Assembly: GCA_031426915.1 (NCBI GenBank)
Contig: JASJPB010000036.1
Span: 62,001 to 126,000, forward strand
Length of the DNA stretch: 64,000 nucleotides
Direction of reading: 5' to 3'
From: Sulfurimicrobium sp031426915
Lineage (GTDB): Bacteria; Pseudomonadota; Gammaproteobacteria; Burkholderiales; Sulfuricellaceae
The first letter of the stretch is position 1. Each line of letters starts with the position of its first letter. A program made the translations under genes and the position numbers. The notes beneath the pieces are model-generated. The model did not search any database and was not told where the DNA came from. It worked only from the letters and a program-made list of their open reading frames with translations. Positions 48,168 through 56,539 of the stretch are shown in pieces.

Positions 48168-50711
48168 TTATGCTTTAACGATTTTCGCCGCACATTTCTT
48201 GAAGTCGGTCTCTTTCGAGATCGGGCAGGTGGCGTCCAGAGTCAGTTTGTTCACCAGTCTGTGCTCGTCGAAGAAGGGCACGAATATCAAGCCTGCCGGT
48301 GGCTTGTTGCGGCCACGGGTTTCCACCAGAGTGGTGATTTCACCGCGCCGGCTGATGACCTTGACCTTGTCGCCGCGCTTCAGTCCGCGTTTCTTGGCGT
48401 CTTCCGGATTCATGAAAACCCAGGCGTCTGGCACCGCCTTGTACAACTCGGGCACGCGCCGCGTCATGGAACCGGTGTGCCAGTGCTCCAGCACGCGGCC
48501 GGTGCACAGCCACAGGTCATACTCGTTGTCCGGCATTTCGGCGGCAGGCTGGTAGGGCAGCGCGAAGATCACCGCCTTGCCATCGGGATGGCCGTAGAAC
48601 TTGACGCCTTCGCCTTTCTTGACATAAGGGTCATAGCCTTCGCGGAAGCGCCACAGGGTTTCCTTGTTGTCCACCACCGGCCAGCGCAGGCCGCGCGCCT
48701 TGTGGTAGGTGTCAAAACTCGCCAGATCGTGCGCGTGACCGCGACCGAACTGGGCGTATTCCTCGAACAGCCCTTTCTGCACGTAATAGCCGAAGGCAGT
48801 GGATTCGTCGTTGCTGTAGTTCTTGATGCCGTGCTCGTTGACCGTCTTCAGTTCGGCAAGCGGGAACTTGTTGACCTCGCCATTGGCGTAGAGCACGTCA
48901 TACAGGGTTTTGCCCTTGAATTGCGGCGATTTTTCCAGCAACTCGGCAGGCCATACTTCTTCCACCTTGAAACGCTTGGAAAATTCCATGAACTGCCACA
49001 GGTCGGAGCGTGCCTCGCCCGGTGCCTTCACCTGCTGGCGCCAGAACTGGGTGCGGCGTTCGGCGTTGCCGAAAGCGCCTTCCTTCTCCATCCACATGGC
49101 GCATGGCAGCATCAGGTCGGCGGAAACAGCCGACACAGTGGGATACACGTCGGAGACCACCACGAAGTTGGCCGGGTTGCGCCAACCGGGGTAGGTTTCT
49201 CCGTTGATGTTGGGTCCCGCCTGCATGTTGTTGGTGGTGGAAGTCCAGTAGAAATTGATCAGGCCATCCTTGAGATCGCGGCTCTGCTTCACCGCATGCG
49301 AGCCTATCCAGTCAGGAATGGTGCCTGCGGGCAGATTCCAGATTTTTTCCGTGGCTTCGCGGTGTTTCGGGTTCATCACCACCATGTCGGCGGGGAGGCG
49401 GTGGGCGAAAGTGCCCACTTCACGGGCCGTGCCACAAGCCGAGGGCTGACCGGTGAGGGAGAAGGGGCCGTTGCCGGGCTCTGAAATTTTGCCCACCAGC
49501 AGGTGCACGTTGTAGATCATGTTGTTGACCCAGGTGCCGCGCGTGTGCTGGTTGAAGCCCATGGTCCAGTAAGACACCACTTTCTTCTTCGGATCCGCGT
49601 AGAGCTTGGCCAGCTCGATCAGTCTTTCCTTGGGCACACCGGAAATTTCGGAGGCCTTTTCCACCGTGTACTCGGACACGAACGCCTTGAAGTCGTCGAA
49701 GGTGATCGGGCTGGAGTTGTTCGGGTTGCCCTTGGGCTTGCCATCGGCACCGGGATAGCCGTTGTTGTTGGCCACCTGCTCGAGCGGATGGTTGGGGCGC
49801 AGGCCGTAGCCGATGTCGGTAACACCCTTCTTGAAATTGACGTTCTTCTTGACGAACTCCTCGTTCACCGCGTTGTTCTGGATGATGTAGTTGCAGATGT
49901 AGTTGAGGATGGCCAAGTCGGACTGGGGTTTGAAAATCAGCGTGTTGTCAGCCAGTTCGGTGGAGCGGTGGTCAAAAGTCGAGAGCACATGAATCCTGAC
50001 ATCCTTGCCGGTGAGGCGGCGGTCGGTGATGCGCGACCACAGGATGGGGTGCATCTCGGCCATGTTGGCGCCCCACAGCACGAAGCCGTCGGCATGCTCG
50101 GCATCGTCGTAGCAGCCCATCGGCTCGTCGATGCCGAAGGTGCGCATGAAGCCGGTCACAGCGGAGGCCATGCAATGGCGCGCATTGGGGTCGAGGTTGT
50201 TGGAGCGGAAGCCGGCTTTCATCAGCTTGGAGGCCGCATAGCCTTCCCACACCGTCCACTGGCCGGAACCGAACATGCCGATACCCTTGGGGCCTTTGGC
50301 TTTAAGGGCACCCTTGCATTTTTCGGCCATGATGTCGAAGGCCTGATCCCAGCCGATGGGAGCGAACTCGCCGTTCTTGTCGTATTTGCCGTCCTTCATT
50401 CTCAGCATGGGCTGAGTGAGGCGATCCTTGCCATACATGATCTTGGACAGGAAATAGCCCTTGATGCAGTTGAGACCCTTGTTGACCGGGGCATCCGGGT
50501 CGCCTTGCGTGGCCACCACGCGGTTGTCCTTGGTGCCAATCAATACTCCGCAGCCAGTGCCGCAGAAACGGCACACGCCCTTGTCCCAGCGTACGCCACC
50601 GTCGCCCGCGGCAGCCAGGGCTGCATGGACGCCGGGTGCCGCAACGCCGGCGGCGGTTGCGGTTGCGGCTACTGCACTGAGTTTGACGAATTCGCGACGA
50701 GTCAATTCCAT
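48168..50711 (-). CDS. napA: Periplasmic nitrate reductase catalytic subunit NapA
   Basis: 847 residues. A twin-arginine signal (TRREFVK) precedes the [4Fe-4S] ligands Cys47, Cys50, Cys54 and Cys82 and the bis-MGD domains; the molybdenum-ligand cysteine is in NARHCMASAV. Reduces nitrate to nitrite in the periplasm, receiving electrons from NapB. Follows napD by one base in the same direction. Confidence 0.97.
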   Translation of the reverse strand: MELTRREFVKLSAVAATATAAGVAAPGVHAALAAAGDGGVRWDKGVCRFCGTGCGVLIGTKDNRVVATQGDPDAPVNKGLNCIKGYFLSKIMYGKDRLTQPMLRMKDGKYDKNGEFAPIGWDQAFDIMAEKCKGALKAKGPKGIGMFGSGQWTVWEGYAASKLMKAGFRSNNLDPNARHCMASAVTGFMRTFGIDEPMGCYDDAEHADGFVLWGANMAEMHPILWSRITDRRLTGKDVRIHVLSTFDHRSTELADNTLIFKPQSDLAILNYICNYIIQNNAVNEEFVKKNVNFKKGVTDIGYGLRPNHPLEQVANNNGYPGADGKPKGNPNNSSPITFDDFKAFVSEYTVEKASEISGVPKERLIELAKLYADPKKKVVSYWTMGFNQHTRGTWVNNMIYNVHLLVGKISEPGNGPFSLTGQPSACGTAREVGTFAHRLPADMVVMNPKHREATEKIWNLPAGTIPDWIGSHAVKQSRDLKDGLINFYWTSTTNNMQAGPNINGETYPGWRNPANFVVVSDVYPTVSAVSADLMLPCAMWMEKEGAFGNAERRTQFWRQQVKAPGEARSDLWQFMEFSKRFKVEEVWPAELLEKSPQFKGKTLYDVLYANGEVNKFPLAELKTVNEHGIKNYSNDESTAFGYYVQKGLFEEYAQFGRGHAHDLASFDTYHKARGLRWPVVDNKETLWRFREGYDPYVKKGEGVKFYGHPDGKAVIFALPYQPAAEMPDNEYDLWLCTGRVLEHWHTGSMTRRVPELYKAVPDAWVFMNPEDAKKRGLKRGDKVKVISRRGEITTLVETRGRNKPPAGLIFVPFFDEHRLVNKLTLDATCPISKETDFKKCAAKIVKA

Positions 50712-50712
50712 T

Positions 50713-50976
50713 TTAGGCCTCCTCTACTGAATCATTGAAATCGGTTTCTGGTTCGAAATGGTGGTACACCATGGTGGCGGAAAGTACATCGGGGAGCTGG
50801 TTGATGTGCCCGAAAATATCAACAGTCGATGCTTCATCCTGCTGTTCGAGCGTGATGATCAGTTTCCCATCTTCATCACCGACGTGGACCTCCACGCCGG
50901 CAATCTCGGCAAGCTGGCTACGAGCCTGGGCGATGTGCCCCGGCCTGGCATGAACGAGTATTCCGGAAATGTGCAT
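50713..50976 (-). CDS. napD: NapA chaperone NapD
   Basis: 87 residues, starting MHISGILVHARPGHI, the conserved NapD N-terminus; NapD binds the NapA twin-arginine signal and guides cofactor insertion. First gene of the operon. No strong ribosome site before the ATG. The regulatory region shared with nirS lies upstream. Confidence 0.94.
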   Translation of the reverse strand: MHISGILVHARPGHIAQARSQLAEIAGVEVHVGDEDGKLIITLEQQDEASTVDIFGHINQLPDVLSATMVYHHFEPETDFNDSVEEA

Positions 50977-51039
50977 GATAGTGATTAAACCCTACTCATA
51001 ATGTGGCGACTAGATTGCGAGTAATGAAGCACGCTTGCC

Positions 51040-51053
51040 TTGATTCAGATCAA
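51040..51053. promoter_or_regulatory. Perfect FNR/Dnr-family box
   Basis: TTGATTCAGATCAA matches the TTGAT-N4-ATCAA consensus exactly. Located 64 bp from the napD start and 247 bp from nirS, so it most likely serves nap. Confidence 0.85.
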
Positions 51054-51126
51054 TCAATTATTAATTAGCGGTTGATCATTCGCATCCGCGTGAGGCACTC
51101 TTGCAGCTCAGAAGGAAATTTGAATG

Positions 51127-51140
51127 CTGATGTGCATCAA
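51127..51140. promoter_or_regulatory. FNR/Dnr-like box, one mismatch
   Basis: CTGATGTGCATCAA differs from the consensus at the first base only. It is the first member of the duplicated module in this region. Confidence 0.6.
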
Positions 51141-51190
51141 CCTTTAGATGTGGTTCCTTTGAGAACGGTTCCGGAAAAAATGGGAAAATC

Positions 51191-51204
51191 TTGATGTGAG
51201 TCAA
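51191..51204. promoter_or_regulatory. FNR/Dnr-like box, one mismatch, nearest nirS
   Basis: TTGATGTGAGTCAA differs from consensus by one base in the right arm. It is centred about 102 bp from the nirS ATG, compatible with an activator site if the leader is about 60 bases. Confidence 0.65.
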
Positions 51205-51299
51205 GGTTGGATGGGGTTCCTTGGGACATGATGCAGCCGTAGAGGGGAAAACCCTGCTGCTTTCATGACTTAAATTATCTTATAAAGAGGGGGTGTCAA

Positions 51300-52925
51300 A
51301 TGAGAAAGCCGTATTTCGCTGCATCGGTGCTTGCCATGTCGGTGGCAGGAATTTTCAACGTTGCGTCTGCTGCAGAACCGGCCGCGCTAACAACTGAGCA
51401 GAAAGCATCCGCTGCCAAGATTTATTTCGAGCGCTGCGCCGGTTGTCACGGCATTCTGCGTAAAGGTGCCACGGGCAAAAACCTGGAGCCGGTCAATACC
51501 AACAAGCTGGGCCATGCACGGCTGGAAAAGATCATCGGCTACGGCACCGAAGGTGGTATGGTGAACTTCGACGATATCCTCACCAAGGACGAAATTTCCT
51601 TGATGGCGACATATATTCAGCAAACCCCGGATACCCCGCCGGAGTGGGGCATGAAGGAAATGATGAACAGCTGGAAGCTGGTCATCAAGCCGGAAGACCG
51701 TCCCAAGAAGCAGATGAACAAGATCAATCTGAAGAACGTGTTCTCGGTGACTTTGCGCGATGCCGGCGAAGTGGCGCTGATCGACGGCGACACCAAGCAA
51801 ATCTGGGGTATCGTCAAGACCGGTTACGCCGTGCACATCTCCCGCGTGTCCAAGTCCGGTCGTTATGTCTATGTGATCGGCCGCGACGGCAAGCTTGACC
51901 TGATCGACATGTGGTTCGAGCAGCCTACCGTGGTGGCAACCATCAAGATCGGTATCGAAGCCCGTTCGGTGGAAACCTCCAAGTTCAAGGGTTATGAGGA
52001 CAAGTACGCCATCGCCGGATCCTACTGGCCGCCTCAGTACGTGATTACCGAGGGCGATACCCTCAAGCCGTTGAAGATCATGTCCACCCGTGGCATGACC
52101 GTGGATGGCGAGTATCACCCCGAGCCGCGCGTGGCTTCCATCGTGGCGACCGAGGGCAAACCTGAGTGGGTAGTCAACATCAAGGAAACCGGCATGATCA
52201 GGCTGGTGGACTACTCGGACATCAAGAACCTCAAGGAAACCACGATCGAGTCCGCCAAGTTCCTGCATGACGGCGGCTGGGATTCGACCAAGCGTTACTT
52301 CCTGGTGGCGGCCAATGCCTCCAACAAGGTGGCGGTAGTGGATACCAAAACCGGCAAGCTGGCCGCGCTGGTTGACACCAAGGCACGTCCTCACCCCGGT
52401 CGCGGCGCCAATTTCGTGCATCCCAAGTTCGGTCCGGTATGGGCAACTTCCCATCTCGGTGCTGACGTGATCTCGCTGATCGGTACCGATCCGGCCAAGC
52501 ATCCCAAGCAGGCCTGGAAAGTGGTGGCCGAGCTGAAGAATCACGGTGGCGGTTCACTGTTCGTCAAGACGCACCCGAAGTCCAGCAACCTGTGGGCTGA
52601 TGCGCCGCTCAACCCTGAAAAGGAAGTGGCTGAATCGGTGACCGTGTATGACATCAAGAACCTGGACAAGGCGCCTGAGGTCATCAACATCGCCAAGCTG
52701 GCGGACCTGCCTGAGTCCAAGGCGGTCAAGCGCGCGGTGCATGCCGAGTACAACGCGACTGGCGATGAAGTCTGGTTCTCTCTCTGGGCGGGCAAGACCG
52801 AGCCGTCCGCGATCGTGATCATGGACGACAAGACCCGCAAGCTGAAACACGTGATCAAGGATCCCAAGCTGATCACGCCGACCGGCAAGTTCAACATTCT
52901 TAACACACAGCACGATATTTACTAA
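51300..52925 (+). CDS. nirS: Cytochrome cd1 nitrite reductase NirS
   Basis: 541 residues: signal peptide (about 1-24), cytochrome c domain with CAGCH (46-50), then an eight-bladed d1-heme propeller with the conserved stretches YVYVIGRDGKLDLIDMW, HDGGWDSTKRYFLVAAN and the active-site histidine regions RPHPGRGANF and SHLGAD. Reduces nitrite to nitric oxide in the periplasm. First gene of the nir operon. Confidence 0.97.
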   Translation: MRKPYFAASVLAMSVAGIFNVASAAEPAALTTEQKASAAKIYFERCAGCHGILRKGATGKNLEPVNTNKLGHARLEKIIGYGTEGGMVNFDDILTKDEISLMATYIQQTPDTPPEWGMKEMMNSWKLVIKPEDRPKKQMNKINLKNVFSVTLRDAGEVALIDGDTKQIWGIVKTGYAVHISRVSKSGRYVYVIGRDGKLDLIDMWFEQPTVVATIKIGIEARSVETSKFKGYEDKYAIAGSYWPPQYVITEGDTLKPLKIMSTRGMTVDGEYHPEPRVASIVATEGKPEWVVNIKETGMIRLVDYSDIKNLKETTIESAKFLHDGGWDSTKRYFLVAANASNKVAVVDTKTGKLAALVDTKARPHPGRGANFVHPKFGPVWATSHLGADVISLIGTDPAKHPKQAWKVVAELKNHGGGSLFVKTHPKSSNLWADAPLNPEKEVAESVTVYDIKNLDKAPEVINIAKLADLPESKAVKRAVHAEYNATGDEVWFSLWAGKTEPSAIVIMDDKTRKLKHVIKDPKLITPTGKFNILNTQHDIY

Positions 52926-52941
52926 TATCTGACCAGAGCGC

Positions 52942-52965
52942 GACCGGGGGAACTATCCTCCGGTC
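52942..52965 (+). other. Intercistronic hairpin after nirS
   Basis: GACCGG/CCGGTC-based stem of nine bases with one mismatch around an AACTAT loop, without a T-run. Likely an mRNA stabiliser or partial terminator that keeps nirS expression above that of the downstream genes. Confidence 0.5.
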
Positions 52966-52993
52966 CGCCTACGAATTCGAAAAAGGAAGAAAA

Positions 52994-53590
52994 ATGGCGG
53001 GCCTGAATGCAAATAAGGGATGGTGGGCGAAATTACGCAGTCCGAGTGCAAGATACTCTCTGCTGACGCTCCTTGGCGGTGGTTTCATCGCCGGCATCCT
53101 GTTCTGGGGCGGTTTCAACACAACGATGGAAGCCACCAACCAGCTCGAGTTCTGCATTGGCTGTCATGAGATGCGCGATAACGTGTATCAGGAATACAAG
53201 AAAACCATTCACTATTCCAATCGCACCGGCGTACGCGCGGTGTGCTCCGATTGCCATGTACCCAAGGACTGGACGCACAAGATGATCCGCAAGATCCAGG
53301 CCTCCGGCGAGGTGTGGGGGAAACTTGTAGGCACCATCGATACCAAGGAAAAATTCGAGGCCAAGCGCCTGGAACTGGCGCGTCATGAATGGGCGCGGAT
53401 GAAGTCATCGGATTCGCGCGAGTGCCGCAACTGCCATACCTTCGATGGCATGGATGTGGAAAAACAGAAGAGCCGGGCAGCAAAACAGCATGCTAATGCG
53501 AAGAAAGACAACATGACCTGCATCGACTGTCACAAGGGCATTGCCCACAACAAGCCGGAAGGCATGACGGAAGAAGAGGCTGGCGGTTAA
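52994..53590 (+). CDS. nirT: NapC/NirT-family tetraheme quinol dehydrogenase
   Basis: 198 residues: one N-terminal helix (about 21-42), then four CXXCH motifs (CIGCH 54-58, CSDCH 84-88, CRNCH 144-148, CIDCH 176-180) with the family spacing. Oxidises quinol and reduces periplasmic acceptors. The nap operon next door lacks napC, so this protein may feed both NirS and NapB. The napC and nirT names are interchangeable here; position favours nirT. Confidence 0.93.
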   Translation: MAGLNANKGWWAKLRSPSARYSLLTLLGGGFIAGILFWGGFNTTMEATNQLEFCIGCHEMRDNVYQEYKKTIHYSNRTGVRAVCSDCHVPKDWTHKMIRKIQASGEVWGKLVGTIDTKEKFEAKRLELARHEWARMKSSDSRECRNCHTFDGMDVEKQKSRAAKQHANAKKDNMTCIDCHKGIAHNKPEGMTEEEAGG

Positions 53591-53647
53591 GCGCCGCACA
53601 TCACTGCATGAATGAATTCGCACAACATATTCGACTGGAGGATGAAC

Positions 53648-54556
53648 ATGAATAAAACTTTGATTACTGCTTCCGCACTGGGCCTGGTAATGGCCGGCAT
53701 GGTCGGGACCGCCTTTGCCGCCCCGGACTGGAGCAAGGTTCCCACGCGCAAGGTGACGGTGTTTTACCCCGGCACTTCGGGCATCGAATGGATCATGAAG
53801 GGCACGGATCATGGCGGCGCCAAAGGCCTGAAAAAAGGCGAGCGCTGCACCGGTTGCCATGAGGATGAGAAAAACCTGAACATCGATATCGCATCCGACA
53901 AGATTCTGAATGGCGAGAAACTGGAGCCCAAGCCGGTCAAGGGCCGCGTCCCCACCATTCCGGTCAATGTCCAGGCAGCCAACGACGGCTCCAACCTGTA
54001 CCTGCGCTTCAGCTGGAAAGAGCCCAAAGGCGGCGCGGAGTCCATGGATAAGGACAATCCCGTCAAACTGGCGGTGATGTTCGAGGATAACAAGGTTGGC
54101 TACAAGGACGACAAGGGCAAGGAAGTACAGATCGGCATGGCCGGCGGTTGCTGGGGTACCTGTCACACAGATGCGCGCACCATGCCGGGTGCCGATGACA
54201 AGAAAACCAAGTATGTCACCGGCGGTTCCGTGGCTGGCGGGAATTATTACGACCTGATCCAGTGGAAGAGCGGCAAGGGCGCCAAGCTGGTGGATGGTTA
54301 CGTCGCCGACAAGCGCGTAATGGAAGGCGGCAAGGCTCTGGTCAGTGCCGATGGCAAGAAGGACGGCGACACCTGGACCGTGACTTTCACTCGCAAGCTG
54401 ACTGGCGGAGAGGGTGATATCGCCATGGCCTCCGGCAAGACCTACAACATGGGCTTCGCGATCCATACCGATCACTCAGCCGGTCGTTTCCACCATGTTT
54501 CCTTCGGTTATAGCCTGGGGATCGATACCAAGGCGGACATTACTGCTGCTAAGTAG
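53648..54556 (+). CDS. Periplasmic cytochrome with EBDH-type heme-binding domain and CX3CH motif
   Basis: 302 residues from ATG 53648 (GGAGG seven bases upstream; earlier ATGs are badly spaced). Signal peptide, then CTGCH (67-71), followed by a beta-rich domain resembling the ethylbenzene-dehydrogenase gamma/cytochrome c-552 heme-binding family (NLYLRFSWKEP...). A second heme-like motif, C168-W-G-T-C172-H173, has three instead of two residues between cysteines. Probably an electron carrier for nitrite reduction. No standard gene name known to me. Confidence 0.85.
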   Translation: MNKTLITASALGLVMAGMVGTAFAAPDWSKVPTRKVTVFYPGTSGIEWIMKGTDHGGAKGLKKGERCTGCHEDEKNLNIDIASDKILNGEKLEPKPVKGRVPTIPVNVQAANDGSNLYLRFSWKEPKGGAESMDKDNPVKLAVMFEDNKVGYKDDKGKEVQIGMAGGCWGTCHTDARTMPGADDKKTKYVTGGSVAGGNYYDLIQWKSGKGAKLVDGYVADKRVMEGGKALVSADGKKDGDTWTVTFTRKLTGGEGDIAMASGKTYNMGFAIHTDHSAGRFHHVSFGYSLGIDTKADITAAK

Positions 54557-54630
54557 TGGTCCAGGATAGCAAGAACAGGTATTGACCGTATCCCCACCCT
54601 GCAACTATAGGGCCTGAGCAGGACTCGAAG

Positions 54631-54657
54631 AAGAAGGGGGCATCAGCCCCCTTTTTC
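54631..54657 (+). terminator. Rho-independent terminator-like hairpin
   Basis: AAGGGGG pairs with CCCCCTT around CATCAG, followed by further Ts. It divides the nirS-nirT-cytochrome part of the cluster from the cupredoxin and nirCF part. Confidence 0.85.
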
Positions 54658-54683
54658 TTGACCAAATAGTAAAGGAGCGGGTT

Positions 54684-55013
54684 ATGAAAACCACCTTGAA
54701 AATATGGCTGCTGGTGGCCGTGCTTGGGGCCTGGGGCGTTCCTTCCCAGGCGGGTGAAGTGGTTGAGGTCTCTATTGAAAAAATGTTGTTCGTTCCTCAG
54801 CATTTGAAAGTTCGGGCTGGCACCACCGTGAACTGGGTTAACAAGGAAAAGCGCAATAACCACTCGATTTTCTTCCAGCAGGAAGGTTTTCCCGAGTCCG
54901 ACCGGTTGTTTCCGGGCGAATCCTGGCAGCGCTCATTCGACAAACCGGGTGTCTATCCTTACGTTTGCGGCCCCCACCCTGAAATGACCGGGACGGTGGA
55001 AGTTGCACCCTAG
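54684..55013 (+). CDS. Secreted cupredoxin (plastocyanin-like)
   Basis: 109 residues: signal peptide (about 1-23), single cupredoxin fold with type 1 copper ligands His60, Cys95, His98 and Met101 (C-G-P-H-P-E-M). A small periplasmic electron carrier and a plausible donor to NirS, in place of or in addition to cytochrome c. Good AAGGAG ribosome site. Confidence 0.92.
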   Translation: MKTTLKIWLLVAVLGAWGVPSQAGEVVEVSIEKMLFVPQHLKVRAGTTVNWVNKEKRNNHSIFFQQEGFPESDRLFPGESWQRSFDKPGVYPYVCGPHPEMTGTVEVAP

Positions 55014-55014
55014 C

Positions 55015-55380
55015 GTGAATATTGCACAGCGACTGTGCGGATACGGCTCTCGAGCCGCTGTTGTCCTGCTACTACTGGCTTTTCTCGGCCCCGTGCAGGC
55101 GGGCGAGAACGGCATGCGCGTGAATTCGCACCGGCAAAAAGAGTTGATCGGACTGGTGCGCCAGGATTGTGGCTCCTGTCACGGGATGACCCTGGCGGGA
55201 GGGCTGGGCCCGGCCTTACTGCCGGCGGCTCTCGCAGGAAAACCGGCGTCGAGCCTGGTGGCCACGGTTTTGTACGGTCGCCCGGGTACGCCGATGCCGC
55301 CGTGGGGCGCGTTTTTAAATGAGGATGAAGCCAAATGGGTAGTGGAAATGTTGCTGGAGGGCTTTCCCAATGAACCTTAA
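55015..55380 (+). CDS. nirC: NirC-like monoheme cytochrome c
   Basis: 121 residues from GTG 55015; a TTG at 55003 is an alternative. Signal peptide, then CGSCH (52-56) and a distal Met in GRPGTPMPPWG. NirC is a small c-type cytochrome with roles in electron supply and heme d1 maturation. It overlaps nirF by eleven bases. Confidence 0.85.
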   Translation: MNIAQRLCGYGSRAAVVLLLLAFLGPVQAGENGMRVNSHRQKELIGLVRQDCGSCHGMTLAGGLGPALLPAALAGKPASSLVATVLYGRPGTPMPPWGAFLNEDEAKWVVEMLLEGFPNEP

Positions 55381-56539
55381 GCTGGGTTTGATCGTTGCGG
55401 TGCTTGCGCTGCAAGGCTGCGCCACACCGGCCTTGCGCGGTAGCGGTGACCTGGGCGTGGTGATAGAGCGCGCAGCGGGGCGTGTGGAAATCGTGGAAAC
55501 CAGCGGGCGCACTATCCTGGGCAAAGTGGATGGTCTGGGCGACCTTTCCCACGCATCGGTGAATTATTCACGCGATGCGCGTTACGCCTATGTGTTCGGG
55601 CGCGATGGCGGGCTGACCAAAGTGGACTTGCTGGAAATGCGCATCATCAAGCGCGTGATGCAGTCCGGCAACAGCATCGGTGGGGCGATTTCCCAGGATG
55701 GGCGGCTGATCGCAGTGGCCAATTACACACCGGGCGGGGTGAAGGTTTTCGACTCCGCGACACTGGAACTGGTGGCGGATATTCCGGCTCTGGACGGGGC
55801 CGGCAAGCCGTCGAAAGTGGTGGGTCTGGTTGATGTGCCCGGCAACCGCTTCGCATGGAGTCTGTTCGAGGCTGGCGAAATCTGGGTGGCCGACATGAAA
55901 TCGCCCGCTACTCCCATGCTGCAGAAATTCAGAAATATCGGCAAAGAGCCTTACGACGCCATGATTACCGCGGATGGACGCTATTACCTGGCAGGTCTGT
56001 TCGGCGAGGATGGTCTTGCGCTGCTAGACCTGTGGAATATGCAGGATGGCGTGCGACGGGTGCTGAATGGTTATGGCAAGGGCGAGCAGAAATTGCCGGT
56101 CTACAAGATGCCGCATCTGGAAGGCTGGGCGGCGACCGGGAACGAGTTGCTGCTTCCCGCAGTAGGGCGCCACGAAGTACTGGTGGTGGATCAGAACCGC
56201 TGGAATGAAGTGGGGCGCATCGCCGTGCATGGCCAGCCGGTATTTGTAGTGGCGCGACCCGACAACCGCCAGGTCTGGGTAAATTTTGCCTTTCCCCACA
56301 ACGATACTGTGCAAGTGATCGACGTCCCCAGCCGCAAGATCGTACACACTTTCAAGCCCGGCAAGGCGGTATTGCACATCGAGTTTACCCCGCGCGGCGA
56401 GCATGCCTGGATTTCGGTCCGGGACGAGAACCGGCTGGAAATATACGACAGCGAAAGCTTCGCCAGGCTGGGGGCCTTGCCCGCCGATAGCCCCAGCGGA
56501 ATTTTCTTCACTCACCGCGCCCACCGGACAGGTTTGTAA
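55370..56539 (+). CDS. nirF: Heme d1 biosynthesis protein NirF
   Basis: 389 residues, d1-propeller family without a cytochrome c domain. A lipobox LQGC (Cys17) indicates an outer- or inner-membrane lipoprotein in the periplasm. Contains NirF-type stretches such as VFGRDGGLTKVDLLEMRI and MPHLEGWAATGNELLLP. Converts the NirJ-derived precursor toward heme d1. Shares one base with the next start. Confidence 0.95.
   Translation: MNLKLGLIVAVLALQGCATPALRGSGDLGVVIERAAGRVEIVETSGRTILGKVDGLGDLSHASVNYSRDARYAYVFGRDGGLTKVDLLEMRIIKRVMQSGNSIGGAISQDGRLIAVANYTPGGVKVFDSATLELVADIPALDGAGKPSKVVGLVDVPGNRFAWSLFEAGEIWVADMKSPATPMLQKFRNIGKEPYDAMITADGRYYLAGLFGEDGLALLDLWNMQDGVRRVLNGYGKGEQKLPVYKMPHLEGWAATGNELLLPAVGRHEVLVVDQNRWNEVGRIAVHGQPVFVVARPDNRQVWVNFAFPHNDTVQVIDVPSRKIVHTFKPGKAVLHIEFTPRGEHAWISVRDENRLEIYDSESFARLGALPADSPSGIFFTHRAHRTGL

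Larger units (their letters stand above)
50977..51299. promoter_or_regulatory. Divergent nap/nir control region
   Basis: 323 bp between napD and nirS with no gene. Holds three FNR/Dnr-like dyads (annotated separately), an imperfect duplicated module of about 38 bases (from 51128 and from 51192, each a dyad followed by GATG-GGTTCCTT), and a nirS ribosome site (AGAGGGGG). The arrangement predicts coordinated anaerobic and perhaps NO-dependent control of both operons. Confidence 0.85.
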
